Shown one piece after another: positions 8,563-16,923 of a DNA stretch of 64,000 nt (positions within the stretch are counted from its first letter, which is position 1; the number at the start of each line of letters is the position of its first letter). The stretch is from Salinibacterium sp. TMP30 (lineage in GTDB: Bacteria; Actinomycetota; Actinomycetes; Actinomycetales; Microbacteriaceae): positions 248,001 through 312,000 of the forward strand of contig NZ_CP151642.1 of the NCBI RefSeq assembly GCF_038397785.1, read 5' to 3'. The notes beneath the pieces were generated by a model that searched no databases, was not told the origin of the DNA, and worked only from the letters and a program-made list of their open reading frames with translations. Position numbers and translations under genes: made by a program.

Positions 8563-10017
8563 ATGCAACGCCAACACAGCGACGAATTTGACCGGTGGAA
8601 TGCCCGCCAAGAACTGGCGGAGGCAATGATCCCGCTCATTGGGGGGCTGTATCGCAACCACGGCGTTGTGACCTCCATTCATGGTCGCCGTCTCATCAAC
8701 AAGTCGCCCGTTGAGGTTCTTAAAGCTCACCGATTTGCACGCCAACTCAATGAGAGCGAACTGCCGATCGAGGAGACCATGCCGATCATGGTCGCGCTGG
8801 CGGCGCTGCCACTGAATCCGGCATCCATTGATCTAGCGAAGCTCGTGAATCGTTTTCGTGAAGATGGCGGCACACTCGAAGACTTCTTGGCAGTAGAACT
8901 CGCCCCGGTGCTCAAGGACGGTAGTGAAATCAAGCCAACGGGAGCGGATGTTGTGCTCTACGGTTTCGGACGTATCGGTCGACTGCTTGCCCGCATCCTC
9001 ATCGCCCACGCCGGCAATGGCGAAGGGCTCAGACTGCGCGCCATCGTTGTGCGGCGCGGATCAGACAACGACCTCGTGAAACGCGCAAGCCTGCTGCGTC
9101 GCGATAGCGTGCACGGGCCATTCGAGGGCACCATCTCCGTCGACACTGACGCGAACACAATCCTTGCCAACGGCACCCTCATTCAGGTGATTTACTCCAA
9201 CGACCCCGCCACGATCGACTACACCGAGTACGGAATTTCGGATGCCATCGTCGTCGACAACACCGGCCGCTGGCGTGACGAGGAGGGCCTCAGCCAGCAC
9301 CTCAAGTCGAAGGGAGTGAAGCGCGTTCTCCTCACAGCCCCCGGCAAGGGCGACATCAAGAACATCGTTTACGGGCTCAACCACGACTCGATCGTTGACT
9401 CCGACACGATCCTGTCTGCCGCCTCGTGCACGACCAATGCAATCTCGCCGGTACTGAAAGCGATCAACGACATGTACGGCATCGAGCATGGTCACGTCGA
9501 GACCGTCCACTCCTACACAAATGACCAGAACCTCACCGACAACTTCCACTCGGGCGATCGTCGGGGCCGCTCGGCACCGATGAACATGGTCATCACCGAA
9601 ACAGGTGCCGCGAAAGCAGTCGCTAAAGCAGTGCCGGAACTTGCTGGCCTACTGACCGGCAGCGCCATCCGGGTACCCACCCCCAACGTGTCGATGGCGA
9701 TTCTGAACCTCAACTTGGCTACCGAAACTACGGTCAAGGAAGTGAACCGTTACCTGCGTGGGCTCTCGCTGGATTCGACCCTGCAGCAGCAGATCGACTT
9801 CATCGATTCGCCCGAGGTCGTGTCGAGCGACTTCATCGGCTCGCACCGTGCCGGCATCGTTGACGGGCTCGCCACGATCAGTACTGGCAAGCATTTGGTG
9901 CTCTACGTCTGGTACGACAACGAGTTCGGCTACACCAGCCAGGTCGTGCGCGTCATCGAACATATGGGTCAAACTCACCCTCAAGTTATTCCCGAACGCG
10001 CCGCAGTTGGAGCATAA
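8563..10017 (+). CDS. gap: Glyceraldehyde-3-phosphate dehydrogenase, long form
   Basis: Enzyme of 484 residues converting glyceraldehyde 3-phosphate to 1,3-bisphosphoglycerate (or the reverse in gluconeogenesis). The Rossmann motif YGFGRIGRL starts near residue 130, and the active site SAASCTTNA and substrate loop follow, with WYDNEFGY at the end. The 125-residue N-terminal extension before the Rossmann domain is typical of the long GAPDH form seen in actinobacteria such as corynebacterial GapB. The frame stays open upstream to 8230, but ATG 8563 has a good GGAAGGA ribosome site at 8551-8557 and gives the family length. Confidence 0.92.
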   Translation: MQRQHSDEFDRWNARQELAEAMIPLIGGLYRNHGVVTSIHGRRLINKSPVEVLKAHRFARQLNESELPIEETMPIMVALAALPLNPASIDLAKLVNRFREDGGTLEDFLAVELAPVLKDGSEIKPTGADVVLYGFGRIGRLLARILIAHAGNGEGLRLRAIVVRRGSDNDLVKRASLLRRDSVHGPFEGTISVDTDANTILANGTLIQVIYSNDPATIDYTEYGISDAIVVDNTGRWRDEEGLSQHLKSKGVKRVLLTAPGKGDIKNIVYGLNHDSIVDSDTILSAASCTTNAISPVLKAINDMYGIEHGHVETVHSYTNDQNLTDNFHSGDRRGRSAPMNMVITETGAAKAVAKAVPELAGLLTGSAIRVPTPNVSMAILNLNLATETTVKEVNRYLRGLSLDSTLQQQIDFIDSPEVVSSDFIGSHRAGIVDGLATISTGKHLVLYVWYDNEFGYTSQVVRVIEHMGQTHPQVIPERAAVGA

Positions 10018-10107
10018 GTTTCCGAACTGTGACCGTGTTACGCCTGTGGCTAACGCTGCGAGCGTAACAAAGGAAAAGTCTCAGGATACGCATGCAAACA
10101 TCGTTGA

Positions 10108-11136
10108 ATGAACGATTCCGCACTCCCCATAATTGATCTCTCGCTCCTTGATGGCAGCCCCGAATCGGCGGCCAAATTTCGTGACGATCTGCTGTGTGCG
10201 ACCCACGATGTGGGGTTCTTTTACCTTGTCGGGCACGGTGTTGACGAGACGTTAATGGATGACCTTCTTGCGGCATCCCGTGAGTTCTTTGCCCTGCCCG
10301 AAGACGAGAAGCTTGCCGTCGAAAACATCAACAGCCCGCAGTTTCGTGGCTACACTCGCGTGGGTGGAGAACTGACCGAGGGTAAAACTGACTGGCGTGA
10401 GCAGGTCGATGTGGGGCCCGAACGCCCCGTCGTTGATACCGCTGCCGGGTACGCCGACTACTGGCGTCTCGAGGGTCCTAACCTCTGGCCGGATGCCGTA
10501 CCGCAACTTCGTGGTTTGGTAAATGAGTGGAACGACAGACTCAGTGCCGTCTCGCTACGCCTCCTGCGGGCGTGGGCTCAGGCGCTCGGTTCCCCCGAAG
10601 ACTCCTTCGACCACGCCTTTGCCGATAAGCCATTCCCTGTCATGAAGATTGTGCGGTACCCGGGGGAGTCAAACCCCGAGCCGAAGCAGGGTGTTGGCGC
10701 CCACCGCGATGGTGGTGTGCTGACGCTGCTGATGGTGGAGCCCGGTAAGGGGGGCCTGCAGGTTGACTACCACGGTGAATGGGTGGATGTGCCGCCCCTG
10801 CCGGGTGCGTTCGTCGTGAACATTGGGGAGATGCTTGAGCTCGCGACCCAGGGCTACCTCAAAGCGACGCTGCACCGCGTGATTTCGCCGCTGATTGGTG
10901 ACGACCGCATTTCGATTCCGTTCTTCTTCAACCCCGCGCTCGACACCGTGATGCCGCAACTGAAGTTGCCGCCCGAGCTCGCCGCTCAAGCTCGTGGTGT
11001 TTCACTTGACCCCACGAACAGTCCCATCCTCGAAACGTATGGAGACAATGCGCTTCGCTATCGAATGCGGGCGCACCCCAACGTGGCCCAGATTCATCAC
11101 GACGATCTGATCCAAGCCCCACGAGGTGCGATCTAA
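10108..11136 (+). CDS. 2-oxoglutarate/Fe(II)-dependent oxygenase, isopenicillin-N-synthase-like
   Basis: Protein of 342 residues with the DIOX_N and 2OG-FeII_Oxy domains. The iron facial triad is visible as HRDGG plus the later HRVISP, and the 2-oxoglutarate arginine lies in RISIPFFF. Such enzymes hydroxylate or desaturate small molecules using O2 and 2-oxoglutarate; the substrate cannot be read from sequence. It appears monocistronic: GAPDH ends 90 bp upstream, and a hairpin terminator and tRNA-Arg follow. The ATG at 10108 has no strong ribosome site, but the family N-terminus (IIDLSLLDG) begins just after it. Confidence 0.88.
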   Translation: MNDSALPIIDLSLLDGSPESAAKFRDDLLCATHDVGFFYLVGHGVDETLMDDLLAASREFFALPEDEKLAVENINSPQFRGYTRVGGELTEGKTDWREQVDVGPERPVVDTAAGYADYWRLEGPNLWPDAVPQLRGLVNEWNDRLSAVSLRLLRAWAQALGSPEDSFDHAFADKPFPVMKIVRYPGESNPEPKQGVGAHRDGGVLTLLMVEPGKGGLQVDYHGEWVDVPPLPGAFVVNIGEMLELATQGYLKATLHRVISPLIGDDRISIPFFFNPALDTVMPQLKLPPELAAQARGVSLDPTNSPILETYGDNALRYRMRAHPNVAQIHHDDLIQAPRGAI

Positions 11137-11157
11137 GCAGCTAGCGCTGAGCGTGTG

Positions 11158-11191
11158 AAGTGCGGTCTGGCCACTGGGGCGGGCCGCACTT
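11158..11191 (+). terminator. Terminator of oxygenase gene
   Basis: Inverted repeat AAGTGCGG / CCGCACTT with an 18-nt loop, 21 bp after the oxygenase stop. The T-tail is weak, so termination efficiency is uncertain. Confidence 0.55.
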
Positions 11192-11261
11192 TCAGGCGAA
11201 AGCGTCATTCGGAAGGTAAAACCGCTGGTATAGTTTTCTGGTTGGCGAAAGTCAATGGTCT

Positions 11262-11337
11262 GCGCCCGTAGCTCAGCGGATAGAGCAATTGACTACGGAT
11301 CAATAGGCCGGGGGTTCAAATCCCTCCGGGCGCACCA
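11262..11337 (+). tRNA. tRNA-Arg (anticodon ACG)
   Basis: A 76-nt cloverleaf can be folded by eye: acceptor stem GCGCCCG/CGGGCGC, D-arm GCTC/GAGC, anticodon stem ATTGA/TCAAT with loop CTACGGA (anticodon ACG), T-arm GGGGG/CCCTC with loop TTCAAAT, and encoded 3' ACCA. The 3' end points at the integrase gene, so this tRNA is the likely attachment site of the integrative element on its right. The tRNA remains intact. Confidence 0.95.
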
Positions 11338-11358
11338 GTCAAAACCAGCTGTTAGAAA

Positions 11359-11392
11359 CATTAAAACCCCCGGTCAGCCGGGGGTTTTAATG
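11359..11392. terminator. Bidirectional terminator between tRNA-Arg and integrase
   Basis: Perfect 15-bp stem (CATTAAAACCCCCGG / CCGGGGGTTTTAATG) with a TCAG loop. A-rich and T-rich arm ends make it a Rho-independent terminator in both directions, stopping tRNA transcription from the left and integrase transcription from the right. Confidence 0.85.
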
Positions 11393-11395
11393 TTT

Positions 11396-12559
11396 TTATG
11401 GCTTTTCTTTCTTACTTGGTTCCGAATTCTCAATACTTACTTTTGCCCACATTTCACCCACACTTGAGGACACTGCCCTGTCATTCAAAGCGGCTGCAAC
11501 CGCGTCCAGGTCATCATCGAAGAGATCTGCGTAGACGTCGAGAGTCATCGCCGCAGACGCGTGTCCGAGCATTCGCTGCAAGGATTTGACGTGTGCTCCG
11601 GCCGAAACGGCCAAGCTCGCGGCGGTGTGCCGTAAGTCATGAGGCGTTACGCGGGGAAACTGCGGATCAGCGGCCGTGAGCTCAGCAACTGCGCGATCGA
11701 ACCTTCGCTTCCGAAACTGCGAGTTTCTAAGCACGCCGCCCTTGGGCGCAGTGAACAGTAGATCGCTCCTGTGTTTACCACTCATGTGACGCGCGATCAC
11801 CGTGTCGAGAAATTCGGGGAACGGGACTGACCGACGCGCATGTGATTTTGGCGTGCCCCAGACAATAGTGCCGTTTGGCTCGGTGATGGCTTCTACGATA
11901 TTGATTCGGCGTTTTACCGGGTCTACTCGCTCAACCTTTAAGGCAGCGAGTTCCCCCCAACGGATTCCTGTGTACGCGAGCAACAAAACCACATCGCCTT
12001 GGTCCCCAGCCGACTTCGCCAGTTTGGCGACTTGCTCATGCGATAAGTAGCCACGTTCCTTTTTCAGGATTCGAGGAAGCCGGATCCCTTCGCATGGGTT
12101 TCTAACCACGAGACCGTCTCGAGCGGCAAATTTAAAGATGCCAGCTAAGACTAAATAGGTCTGTTTCACTGATGAACCGCCGTGCGTAGCGGATAGCGAG
12201 GTCACCCAGCTCTGGACGTCGCTGTGGGAGACGTCATTCAGCCGGGTTTTCGCCCAGCGAGGAAGCACGTGTTTTCTCAGTGCTTGCTCGTATCCAAATA
12301 GTGTCGTTGGCTTGAGTTCGCTGTGAGCAAGGTACCAGGGCCGCGCCCACTCCCCGACAGTGACTTTGGACTTGGTCGGATCCATCCATTCACCACGAAG
12401 TTTCGATACCTCGATCGTCGCGAGGTACTCCTCAGCAGACCGTTTCGTCTTGAAGCCACGTTTGTCTGTTTGGCTTCGATCTGGCTTCCTGTATCGAACT
12501 CGATACCGCCGGCCACCTGATGTCTCGTAAGGCTCTACCGTTCCCATTCTCTTCTCCAT
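11396..12559 (-). CDS. int: Tyrosine recombinase integrase (tRNA-Arg site)
   Basis: Integrase of 387 residues. It has an N-terminal arm-binding domain with AP2-like GGRRYRVRYRKPDR, a SAM-like core-binding domain near residues 70-150, and a catalytic domain with Arg in TGIRWGE, HDLRHTAAS, GHAS and the nucleophile Tyr in VYADLF. It should cut and join DNA at the 3' end of the adjacent tRNA-Arg. Convergent to the tRNA, its stop is 58 bp from the tRNA end, the usual arrangement for an element that enters at a tRNA. An alternative start four codons in (MGTVEPYE) is possible. No second copy of the tRNA end was found by eye to the right. Confidence 0.93.
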   Translation of the reverse strand: MEKRMGTVEPYETSGGRRYRVRYRKPDRSQTDKRGFKTKRSAEEYLATIEVSKLRGEWMDPTKSKVTVGEWARPWYLAHSELKPTTLFGYEQALRKHVLPRWAKTRLNDVSHSDVQSWVTSLSATHGGSSVKQTYLVLAGIFKFAARDGLVVRNPCEGIRLPRILKKERGYLSHEQVAKLAKSAGDQGDVVLLLAYTGIRWGELAALKVERVDPVKRRINIVEAITEPNGTIVWGTPKSHARRSVPFPEFLDTVIARHMSGKHRSDLLFTAPKGGVLRNSQFRKRRFDRAVAELTAADPQFPRVTPHDLRHTAASLAVSAGAHVKSLQRMLGHASAAMTLDVYADLFDDDLDAVAAALNDRAVSSSVGEMWAKVSIENSEPSKKEKP

Positions 12560-12598
12560 CTGCGGCCCGAAGGCCTCCGCGGAGAGAGCTTCGCCGTT

Positions 12599-13159
12599 CT
12601 ACAGTTCCCACCCGGCAGTGCCGAGATAAGACTCAAGTCGTTTCTTTTCATCGCGCGCGAAAGTCAAGCGAGCTTCAGTCCGCGCGGCAAGGCCACCTTC
12701 GGCCGCAACCTCAAGTTCACGAGCGACCTCAAGTCGAGCCACCTCACGGGTGAGAGATGCCCATTCCCGCAAGGCCTGCAGTTCTGAGCTTGCGTTGCGT
12801 TCGCTTATGGATTGCGGCTGGAAACCGCTCTCAGGCACGTTCGAAAACCAAGAGTCAAACTCAACGCTGCTCATTCCTTCGAATGCTCGGCTTAGGTTTG
12901 GAAGATCGATGCCCTCCCAAGGGCGTCCGAGTGGTGCAAGCAGATAGCTGGGTGCGATCCCGAGGGCCATCGCAATATTGAGCAATTGGCTGACATCGAT
13001 GCTTGCTTTTCGGCCAGCTTCGATGTTTTCGATGATCGACTCAGAAACGTTCCCACCGTCGATCGCGTTAGCAAGATCGAGTGTGGTGCGGAATCCCCGA
13101 GCCTTTCGCGCTGCCTGAATTCGAGCGCCCAGCGTGCGTTCCGATCTGAAATCACCCAT
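12599..13159 (-). CDS. XRE-family HTH repressor of the integrative element
   Basis: Protein of 186 residues with an N-terminal helix-turn-helix domain (LGARIQAARKARGFRTTLDL to about residue 70) and a long charged helical C-terminus that may form a coiled coil (residues 120-180). It lies between integrase and a divergent Xis-like gene and probably represses one or both; paired repeats in the gap are likely operators. Related layouts are common in actinobacterial integrative elements and phages. No peptidase domain is visible, so it is not a self-cleaving LexA/CI type. Confidence 0.8.
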   Translation of the reverse strand: MGDFRSERTLGARIQAARKARGFRTTLDLANAIDGGNVSESIIENIEAGRKASIDVSQLLNIAMALGIAPSYLLAPLGRPWEGIDLPNLSRAFEGMSSVEFDSWFSNVPESGFQPQSISERNASSELQALREWASLTREVARLEVARELEVAAEGGLAARTEARLTFARDEKKRLESYLGTAGWEL

Positions 13160-13178
13160 TTCGACAGATTACAGGTCT

Positions 13179-13249
13179 TGTCGTTGTCAAACTTACTATT
13201 CATGTGTACCGTCATATCAACAACGCTAACACACTGACGTTGTCAAAAC
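13179..13249. promoter_or_regulatory. Paired operator-like repeats in repressor/xis intergenic region
   Basis: The 102-bp gap between the repressor and the Xis-like gene holds two direct copies of TGWCGTTGTCAAA (13179-13191 and 13235-13247) and an inverted partial copy ATCAACAACG around 13215. They flank the region where divergent promoters must lie and are candidate binding sites of the XRE repressor. Confidence 0.5.
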
Positions 13250-13261
13250 GAGGAGCACACC

Positions 13262-13465
13262 ATGGAAGATGAATTCATTCGTCCCGCCACAGTTGGCGAG
13301 ATCACGGGTATGTCGATAGCTGCATTGGCTCAAATGAGGACTCGTGGACGCGGCCCACGCTTCTACAAGCCGACGGAGCGAACTGTCCTCTACAAGAGAT
13401 CGGAGATCATGGCGTGGCTTGAATCCAGCGCCCAAAGCTGCACCGCTCCGCGAGTGGTCGCGTGA
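13262..13465 (+). CDS. Excisionase-like MerR-type HTH protein
   Basis: Protein of 67 residues with the winged HTH pattern of Xis/AlpA proteins: RPATVGEITGMSIAALAQMR followed by GRGPRFYK and a final YKRSEIMAWLE. Such proteins bend DNA at attachment sites and favour excision. An AGGAG ribosome site is at 13251-13255, and the promoter region is shared with the repressor. The same fold occurs in the 16489-16728 protein. Confidence 0.75.
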   Translation: MEDEFIRPATVGEITGMSIAALAQMRTRGRGPRFYKPTERTVLYKRSEIMAWLESSAQSCTAPRVVA

Positions 13466-13472
13466 CCAAAGA

Positions 13473-13928
13473 ATGCATCAATTCTCGAGCATTGTCATGG
13501 ACATGATGGGACTCTATGCCGCCAAGAGCGCGATCCTCGTGGCTGCTCGGTTGAGGCTCGGCAACACGGCTACTCGCTTGCTTCTCCACATGGCACTGGA
13601 ATGTTGGGACGAAAAGCGCGACGCTCAGGAGCCGCGGAGGTACTTCGGGGGCCGAGAGATGTCGGCCGTTGCCTTGGGGTTTCTTGCCCCTGAGAATGGC
13701 AGCGATGCGGCACACAGGGCCGTAAAGCGTGCAGTCCACGAACTCGTCGAGAGCGGCGCGATCACGCGACTGCGGGCTGGCGGCAGGGGGCTGACCTCCG
13801 AGTACGAATTGATGCTCGACAGTGCACGACCGCAGACAGCTCGGCGACAGACAAACGATCCGAATGGCCTGCCGTTCATCGGCGGCCAGGGGACCAAGGA
13901 TTGGTACCCACAGAGGGCAACTTTCTAG
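13473..13928 (+). CDS. Winged-helix protein, possible replication initiator of the element
   Basis: Protein of 151 residues from ATG 13473, eight bases after the Xis-like stop. A winged-helix type segment is visible (NTATRLLLHMALECWDE, then HRAVKRAVHELVESGAITRL and a basic wing RAGGRGLTSEYEL). Its placement just upstream of the repeat array and parA is what one expects for a plasmid-like replication or partition regulator, but I do not recognise a named Rep family. The ATG has no clear ribosome site; coupling to the upstream gene is likely. Confidence 0.6.
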   Translation: MHQFSSIVMDMMGLYAAKSAILVAARLRLGNTATRLLLHMALECWDEKRDAQEPRRYFGGREMSAVALGFLAPENGSDAAHRAVKRAVHELVESGAITRLRAGGRGLTSEYELMLDSARPQTARRQTNDPNGLPFIGGQGTKDWYPQRATF

Positions 13929-14056
13929 TCCTCTAAGGGGACCGAAAAGTTGTCAGTCAGGGGGCCAAAATTAGGCCCTCTTAACAGGAAGAGACCAGAA
14001 ATGAACAAAACAGAACCAGTACGCGCAGGCGATGAAGTTCGTGACTTTTGGAGTTT

Positions 14057-14216
14057 CGGACTTACGAACTTCGACACTGTCGGACTCGCGAAGTCCGACA
14101 GTCACTGCCTCGCCGCACCGACCTGCGCTCGTGCCCCGAACATCCGAACATCCGAACCCACAGATTCACGAACATCCGAACTTACAGACTCACGAACACA
14201 CGAACCTTCGAGGTCC
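14057..14216 (+). repeat. Iteron-like repeats and palindrome upstream of parA
   Basis: This 160-bp stretch contains many short repeats of CGAAC in contexts such as CATCCGAACATCCGAAC and TCACGAACATCCGAAC, CTCACGAACACACGAAC, plus a perfect palindrome with 8-bp arms GTCGGACT / AGTCCGAC at 14079-14099. The period is about 8-16 bp. It lies between the winged-helix gene and parA and is a good candidate for a partition site or iterons bound by the neighbouring proteins. Confidence 0.6.
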
Positions 14217-14248
14217 ATAACTTTGGGACTACCAAGGACGGTGCGCTC

Positions 14249-14899
14249 ATGAGGATCGTGGCCATAACCAACCAGAAGGGCGGAGCGGGTAAGACCACCA
14301 CGACTATGAATCTCGCGGCGATCGCCGCGGAAAACTCCCGTGTCCTGGTCGTGGATGTTGACCCCCAGCAATCGACGACCTGGTGGGCCTCGACCGCGGG
14401 AGACGGGCTACCGTTCGACTTCGCTGACGACACCGACCCGGCAACGTTGGTACGGATGAGAGACCTGCCTTACGACGTGGTCTTCGTCGATACCCCTGGC
14501 AATCTAACTGACAGCGACATCCTGTCCTCGGTTCTCTCTGTCGCAGATTTTGCGATCGTCCCTACAGAGCCGGAAGCCTTGTGCATCCCGCCAATGATGC
14601 GAACCGTGCGGACCTTCATCGAGCCAACCTCGACGCCCTTCCGTGTCTTACTCAGTAAGATCGACATGAGAGTGCCAGGGCAGCTGGAAGACGCCGAGCG
14701 CCTTGTGGACGAACTTGGGCTGCCTAGGTTCGGACGTGTGATTCGCCGCTACAAGATCCATGCTGACGCACCGATCGAAGGCAAAGTAGTCACCCAATAC
14801 CCTGAGTTCAAGCAAACGGCGAAGTCGATCGACGACTACCGTGCTGTAGCACTAGAGCTGATGTCGATCTGGGCCAACGCCGCAACTTCGAGCAACTAA
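14249..14899 (+). CDS. parA: ParA-family partition ATPase
   Basis: Protein of 216 residues from ATG 14249. The deviant Walker A is KGGAGKTTT at residues 10-18, Walker A' VDVDPQQS and Walker B VVFVDTPG follow. It is the short ParA form without an N-terminal HTH, which usually works with a small RHH or helical partner and a repeat centromere; both are next to it. It would partition or stabilise the element when extrachromosomal. The frame is open further upstream through the repeat array, but the protein domain starts at [10 protein letters not shown]. Confidence 0.92.
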   Translation: MRIVAITNQKGGAGKTTTTMNLAAIAAENSRVLVVDVDPQQSTTWWASTAGDGLPFDFADDTDPATLVRMRDLPYDVVFVDTPGNLTDSDILSSVLSVADFAIVPTEPEALCIPPMMRTVRTFIEPTSTPFRVLLSKIDMRVPGQLEDAERLVDELGLPRFGRVIRRYKIHADAPIEGKVVTQYPEFKQTAKSIDDYRAVALELMSIWANAATSSN

Positions 14900-15327
14900 T
14901 GGCTCGGGCCAATCTTGGCAAGTTGCTCGGCAACGTCGGAGATAAGGGACCGTCCACACCACCTCTTGCGGATGCGTCCCGAATCGAAGTCGCGGCCCCC
15001 GAGCGTCCGCGGATCGCGGTTGACCCGGTTCGATCTTCGACTCGAAAGAAAACGGTACGGAAGGAAAGCAACGAGCGCACGCGGCCAACATCTGATGCTC
15101 CTACACCGACTTATCTACGCTACGTGCGGAAAGAGACAAGAATCCGGGAAGACCAACAGAACCAACTCACGGTCGAGGCGAGACGCCTCAACAGGGCCAA
15201 GAAAAGCCAGGGAGCGCGGATCACTGAGAACTCCCTCATAAGGGTCGCGATTGACTTGCTCCTCGCCCAGATTGGCGTCGCGGCTGGCGACGACGAGGAC
15301 TCGATCCGCAAGTCAATGACGACATGA
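14899..15327 (+). CDS. Probable ParA partner (ParB-like small DNA-binding protein)
   Basis: Protein of 142 residues whose ATG overlaps the parA stop by one base (TAATG). The N-terminal two thirds are disordered and basic; the C-terminal region (ITENSLIRVAIDLLLAQIGV) resembles a ribbon-helix-helix strand-helix pattern. Position and composition fit the centromere-binding partner of short ParA proteins. No family is certain. Confidence 0.65.
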   Translation: MARANLGKLLGNVGDKGPSTPPLADASRIEVAAPERPRIAVDPVRSSTRKKTVRKESNERTRPTSDAPTPTYLRYVRKETRIREDQQNQLTVEARRLNRAKKSQGARITENSLIRVAIDLLLAQIGVAAGDDEDSIRKSMTT

Positions 15328-15440
15328 CCGGCGTAAATAACTGGGACGACGTATCCATCTTTGATGACCGGCGGGCAGCCTTCAGGGGACTGCCCGCCGC
15401 GCCAGCATCCGACCAGTACTCGATACTCAAGGCCTGGTGA
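15324..15440 (+). CDS. Possible 38-residue ORF coupled to the partition operon
   Basis: An ATG overlapping the previous stop (ATGA at 15324-15327) opens 38 codons (MTGVNNWDDVSIFDDRRAAF...). The acidic-aromatic start is protein-like, but the second half overlaps a strong hairpin at 15370-15398, so it may be only the terminator region. No homologue recognised. Confidence 0.35.
   Translation: MTGVNNWDDVSIFDDRRAAFRGLPAAPASDQYSILKAW
15370..15398 (+). terminator. Hairpin at end of par operon
   Basis: Nine-bp perfect stem (GGCGGGCAG / CTGCCCGCC) with an 11-nt loop, about 45 bp after the stop of the ParB-like gene. No T-run follows. Confidence 0.45.
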
Positions 15441-15601
15441 GGTTCTCCATCGCTGAGACCACTCATCGCGCACTCACCCGTGACACCGCGCTGATTTTCA
15501 CTGCGCCCTGGGACGCAGTCAAATCAGCCTGCGTCAGCGCGCTCCCCTCAACGCGCCTTCACCGAAAAACCTGATTCAGGTGAGTAGATGCCAAGACTTA
15601 A

Positions 15602-16492
15602 TCACCGGAGCCTGTCGGCATCCTTGACGGACGCGACTCGCACCATGCTGTGACGCAGATGCAGGTCGATGCTTCCCGCCGCAGATTTGCTCATACTTGT
15701 TTGCGCCACGGTACCAACGGGACGGTTCATCGAAATAGCTGCCTCTGCAGTGCGAAGCGCGCCGGAGGATTTGCCGGCTTCTACGACTATTGTTTTGGTC
15801 GCTATTGCGGCCAGCAGTTGCTCGGCTCGGCGCTGCCCTCGAACTGTGATCGCGTCCGTAGGTGGCGATTCACTGATTCGCACCGAACCATCCACAACCT
15901 CAGCGCCGAGGAGCCCCTCCGCAGCGACGGTGATCGTTCTTCCTCGCATTGCGGCGGCGGCACTTAATGACAGTTGGTCGACACCCTGGGTCATTCCTGA
16001 AGCAATAACCCATCGCCGGTCGGCAAGACCGGTGGCCAACTCGATCGTCATGTGGATTGCTCCGGCAGTTGGGTCAGCGGTTCCCGTGATCGCAACTGCC
16101 GGGAGTTCAAGGACCGCCATGTCGCCCTGGGCAAAGAGCACTAGAGGCGCACTGCGCCGGAGTGCGCTCAACTGGCTCGGCCACTGAACATCTCTCGGTG
16201 TTAACACGTGCCCTCCGTTGCGGCTCATGGAGCGCAGCGTATCCGCCACACGCTTTGCTGATGCAAGTGCGCGAATCCGCTGACGCACGAGATGCGACAA
16301 GGCAACGGGGCGATCTCGTCCATCGTGAACCGCCGCAACGAACGCAACGGGACCCCCGAGGATGTCGATTCCGATAGCCACAGTAGGATCCCCGCTGACC
16401 CCTGCAGAGGCCAGGGCAATCCGAGCGATGGTGTCGTCATCGAGCACACACGACGTGGTCCCCATGGAAGGTGACAGCGAGTTGACACTCAT
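15602..16492 (-). CDS. DprA/Smf-like protein of the mobile element
   Basis: Protein of 296 residues with a divergent Rossmann-like DprA fold: ITGTADPTAGAIHMTIELAT matches the GSR-type start, followed by WVIASGMTQGVDQL (family motif of the SGxAxGID type), and late IVVEAGKSSGALRTAEAA. Chromosomal DprA loads RecA on single-stranded DNA in transformation; the role of such element-borne copies is unknown and may concern conjugative DNA or defence. It is the last gene of a three-gene operon (peptide, HTH, this gene), overlapping the HTH gene by four bases. A second, less divergent copy is at 38629-39546. Confidence 0.78.
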   Translation of the reverse strand: MSVNSLSPSMGTTSCVLDDDTIARIALASAGVSGDPTVAIGIDILGGPVAFVAAVHDGRDRPVALSHLVRQRIRALASAKRVADTLRSMSRNGGHVLTPRDVQWPSQLSALRRSAPLVLFAQGDMAVLELPAVAITGTADPTAGAIHMTIELATGLADRRWVIASGMTQGVDQLSLSAAAAMRGRTITVAAEGLLGAEVVDGSVRISESPPTDAITVRGQRRAEQLLAAIATKTIVVEAGKSSGALRTAEAAISMNRPVGTVAQTSMSKSAAGSIDLHLRHSMVRVASVKDADRLR

Positions 16493-16728
16493 AGTGAGCC
16501 ACGCTCCTCATGTTGATCGCGTTTCTTGCCTTCGGGCAGACCAGATCTAGCTCGACAGGATGAGGTGAAATAGCGCACGGTTCGAGTGGTGAGAGCGACG
16601 AACCGAGGGCCCGTGCCCGCAGCCCGCATCTTCCGCAAATCCTCGACTGTCAGTTCAATGAGCTCGGCTGTTTCAGCAGGCGTGAGGAAGTAGAGCTCAT
16701 CCAGTTTTTCTCGTATAGCGGTAGCCAT
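16489..16728 (-). CDS. Small HTH DNA-binding protein (AlpA/Xis-like)
   Basis: Protein of 79 residues with the MerR-like HTH pattern YFLTPAETAELIELTVEDLR-KMRAAGTGPRFVAL, close in layout to the Xis-like protein at 13262. Its start overlaps the stop of the upstream 27-residue peptide gene (TAATG) and its stop overlaps the DprA-like start. Probably regulates the operon or helps excision. The last 25 residues are basic and unlike the family, perhaps a changed C-terminus. Confidence 0.65.
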   Translation of the reverse strand: MATAIREKLDELYFLTPAETAELIELTVEDLRKMRAAGTGPRFVALTTRTVRYFTSSCRARSGLPEGKKRDQHEERGSL

Positions 16729-16811
16729 TACTCGCAGGCCTCACAGTTCAAGTCATCCATCGGGTCGACGGGCACCTGGTACTCGCCTACGGTCTCTGTG
16801 TCTCTTTGCAT
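16728..16811 (-). CDS. 27-residue peptide with EYxVPVDP...CxxC ending
   Basis: A tiny gene opening the DprA-like operon. The product ends in EYQVPVDPMDDLNCEACE. The same ending, EYxxPVDPxxxxxCxxC, is seen at 17226-17315 and 42618-42761 in this window, which argues that it is a real conserved peptide and not chance. A purine-rich AAGGG element precedes the ATG, and its stop is coupled to the HTH gene. Two cysteines at the very C-terminus suggest metal or disulfide binding, or a tag. No known family comes to mind. Confidence 0.6.
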   Translation of the reverse strand: MQRDTETVGEYQVPVDPMDDLNCEACE

Positions 16812-16884
16812 TTTCTTTATCCCTTCCCATGTCTTTTTCGACACAAAGTGCGAAATGGTGCGACGGTGTGAATTCGCCAGTGAC

Positions 16885-16923
16885 CGTGGAATACCGGAGT
16901 TCCGCGAGGATATGCCGCGAAAG
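16885..16923 (-). promoter_or_regulatory. 39-nt conserved block upstream of peptide/HTH/DprA operon
   Basis: Read on the minus strand this is CTTTCGCGGCATATCCTC, 7 nt, then TCCGGTATTCCACG. Exactly the same two blocks at the same spacing occur at 38506-38544 upstream of the other DprA-like gene on the plus strand. It lies about 75 nt from the peptide start and is probably a shared operator or leader RNA element. Confidence 0.6.

Noticed and set aside
14048-14248. N-terminal extension of ParA through the repeat array
   Set aside because: The translated repeats are not protein-like, and the P-loop protein starts naturally at ATG 14249. The repeats are better read as cis-acting DNA.
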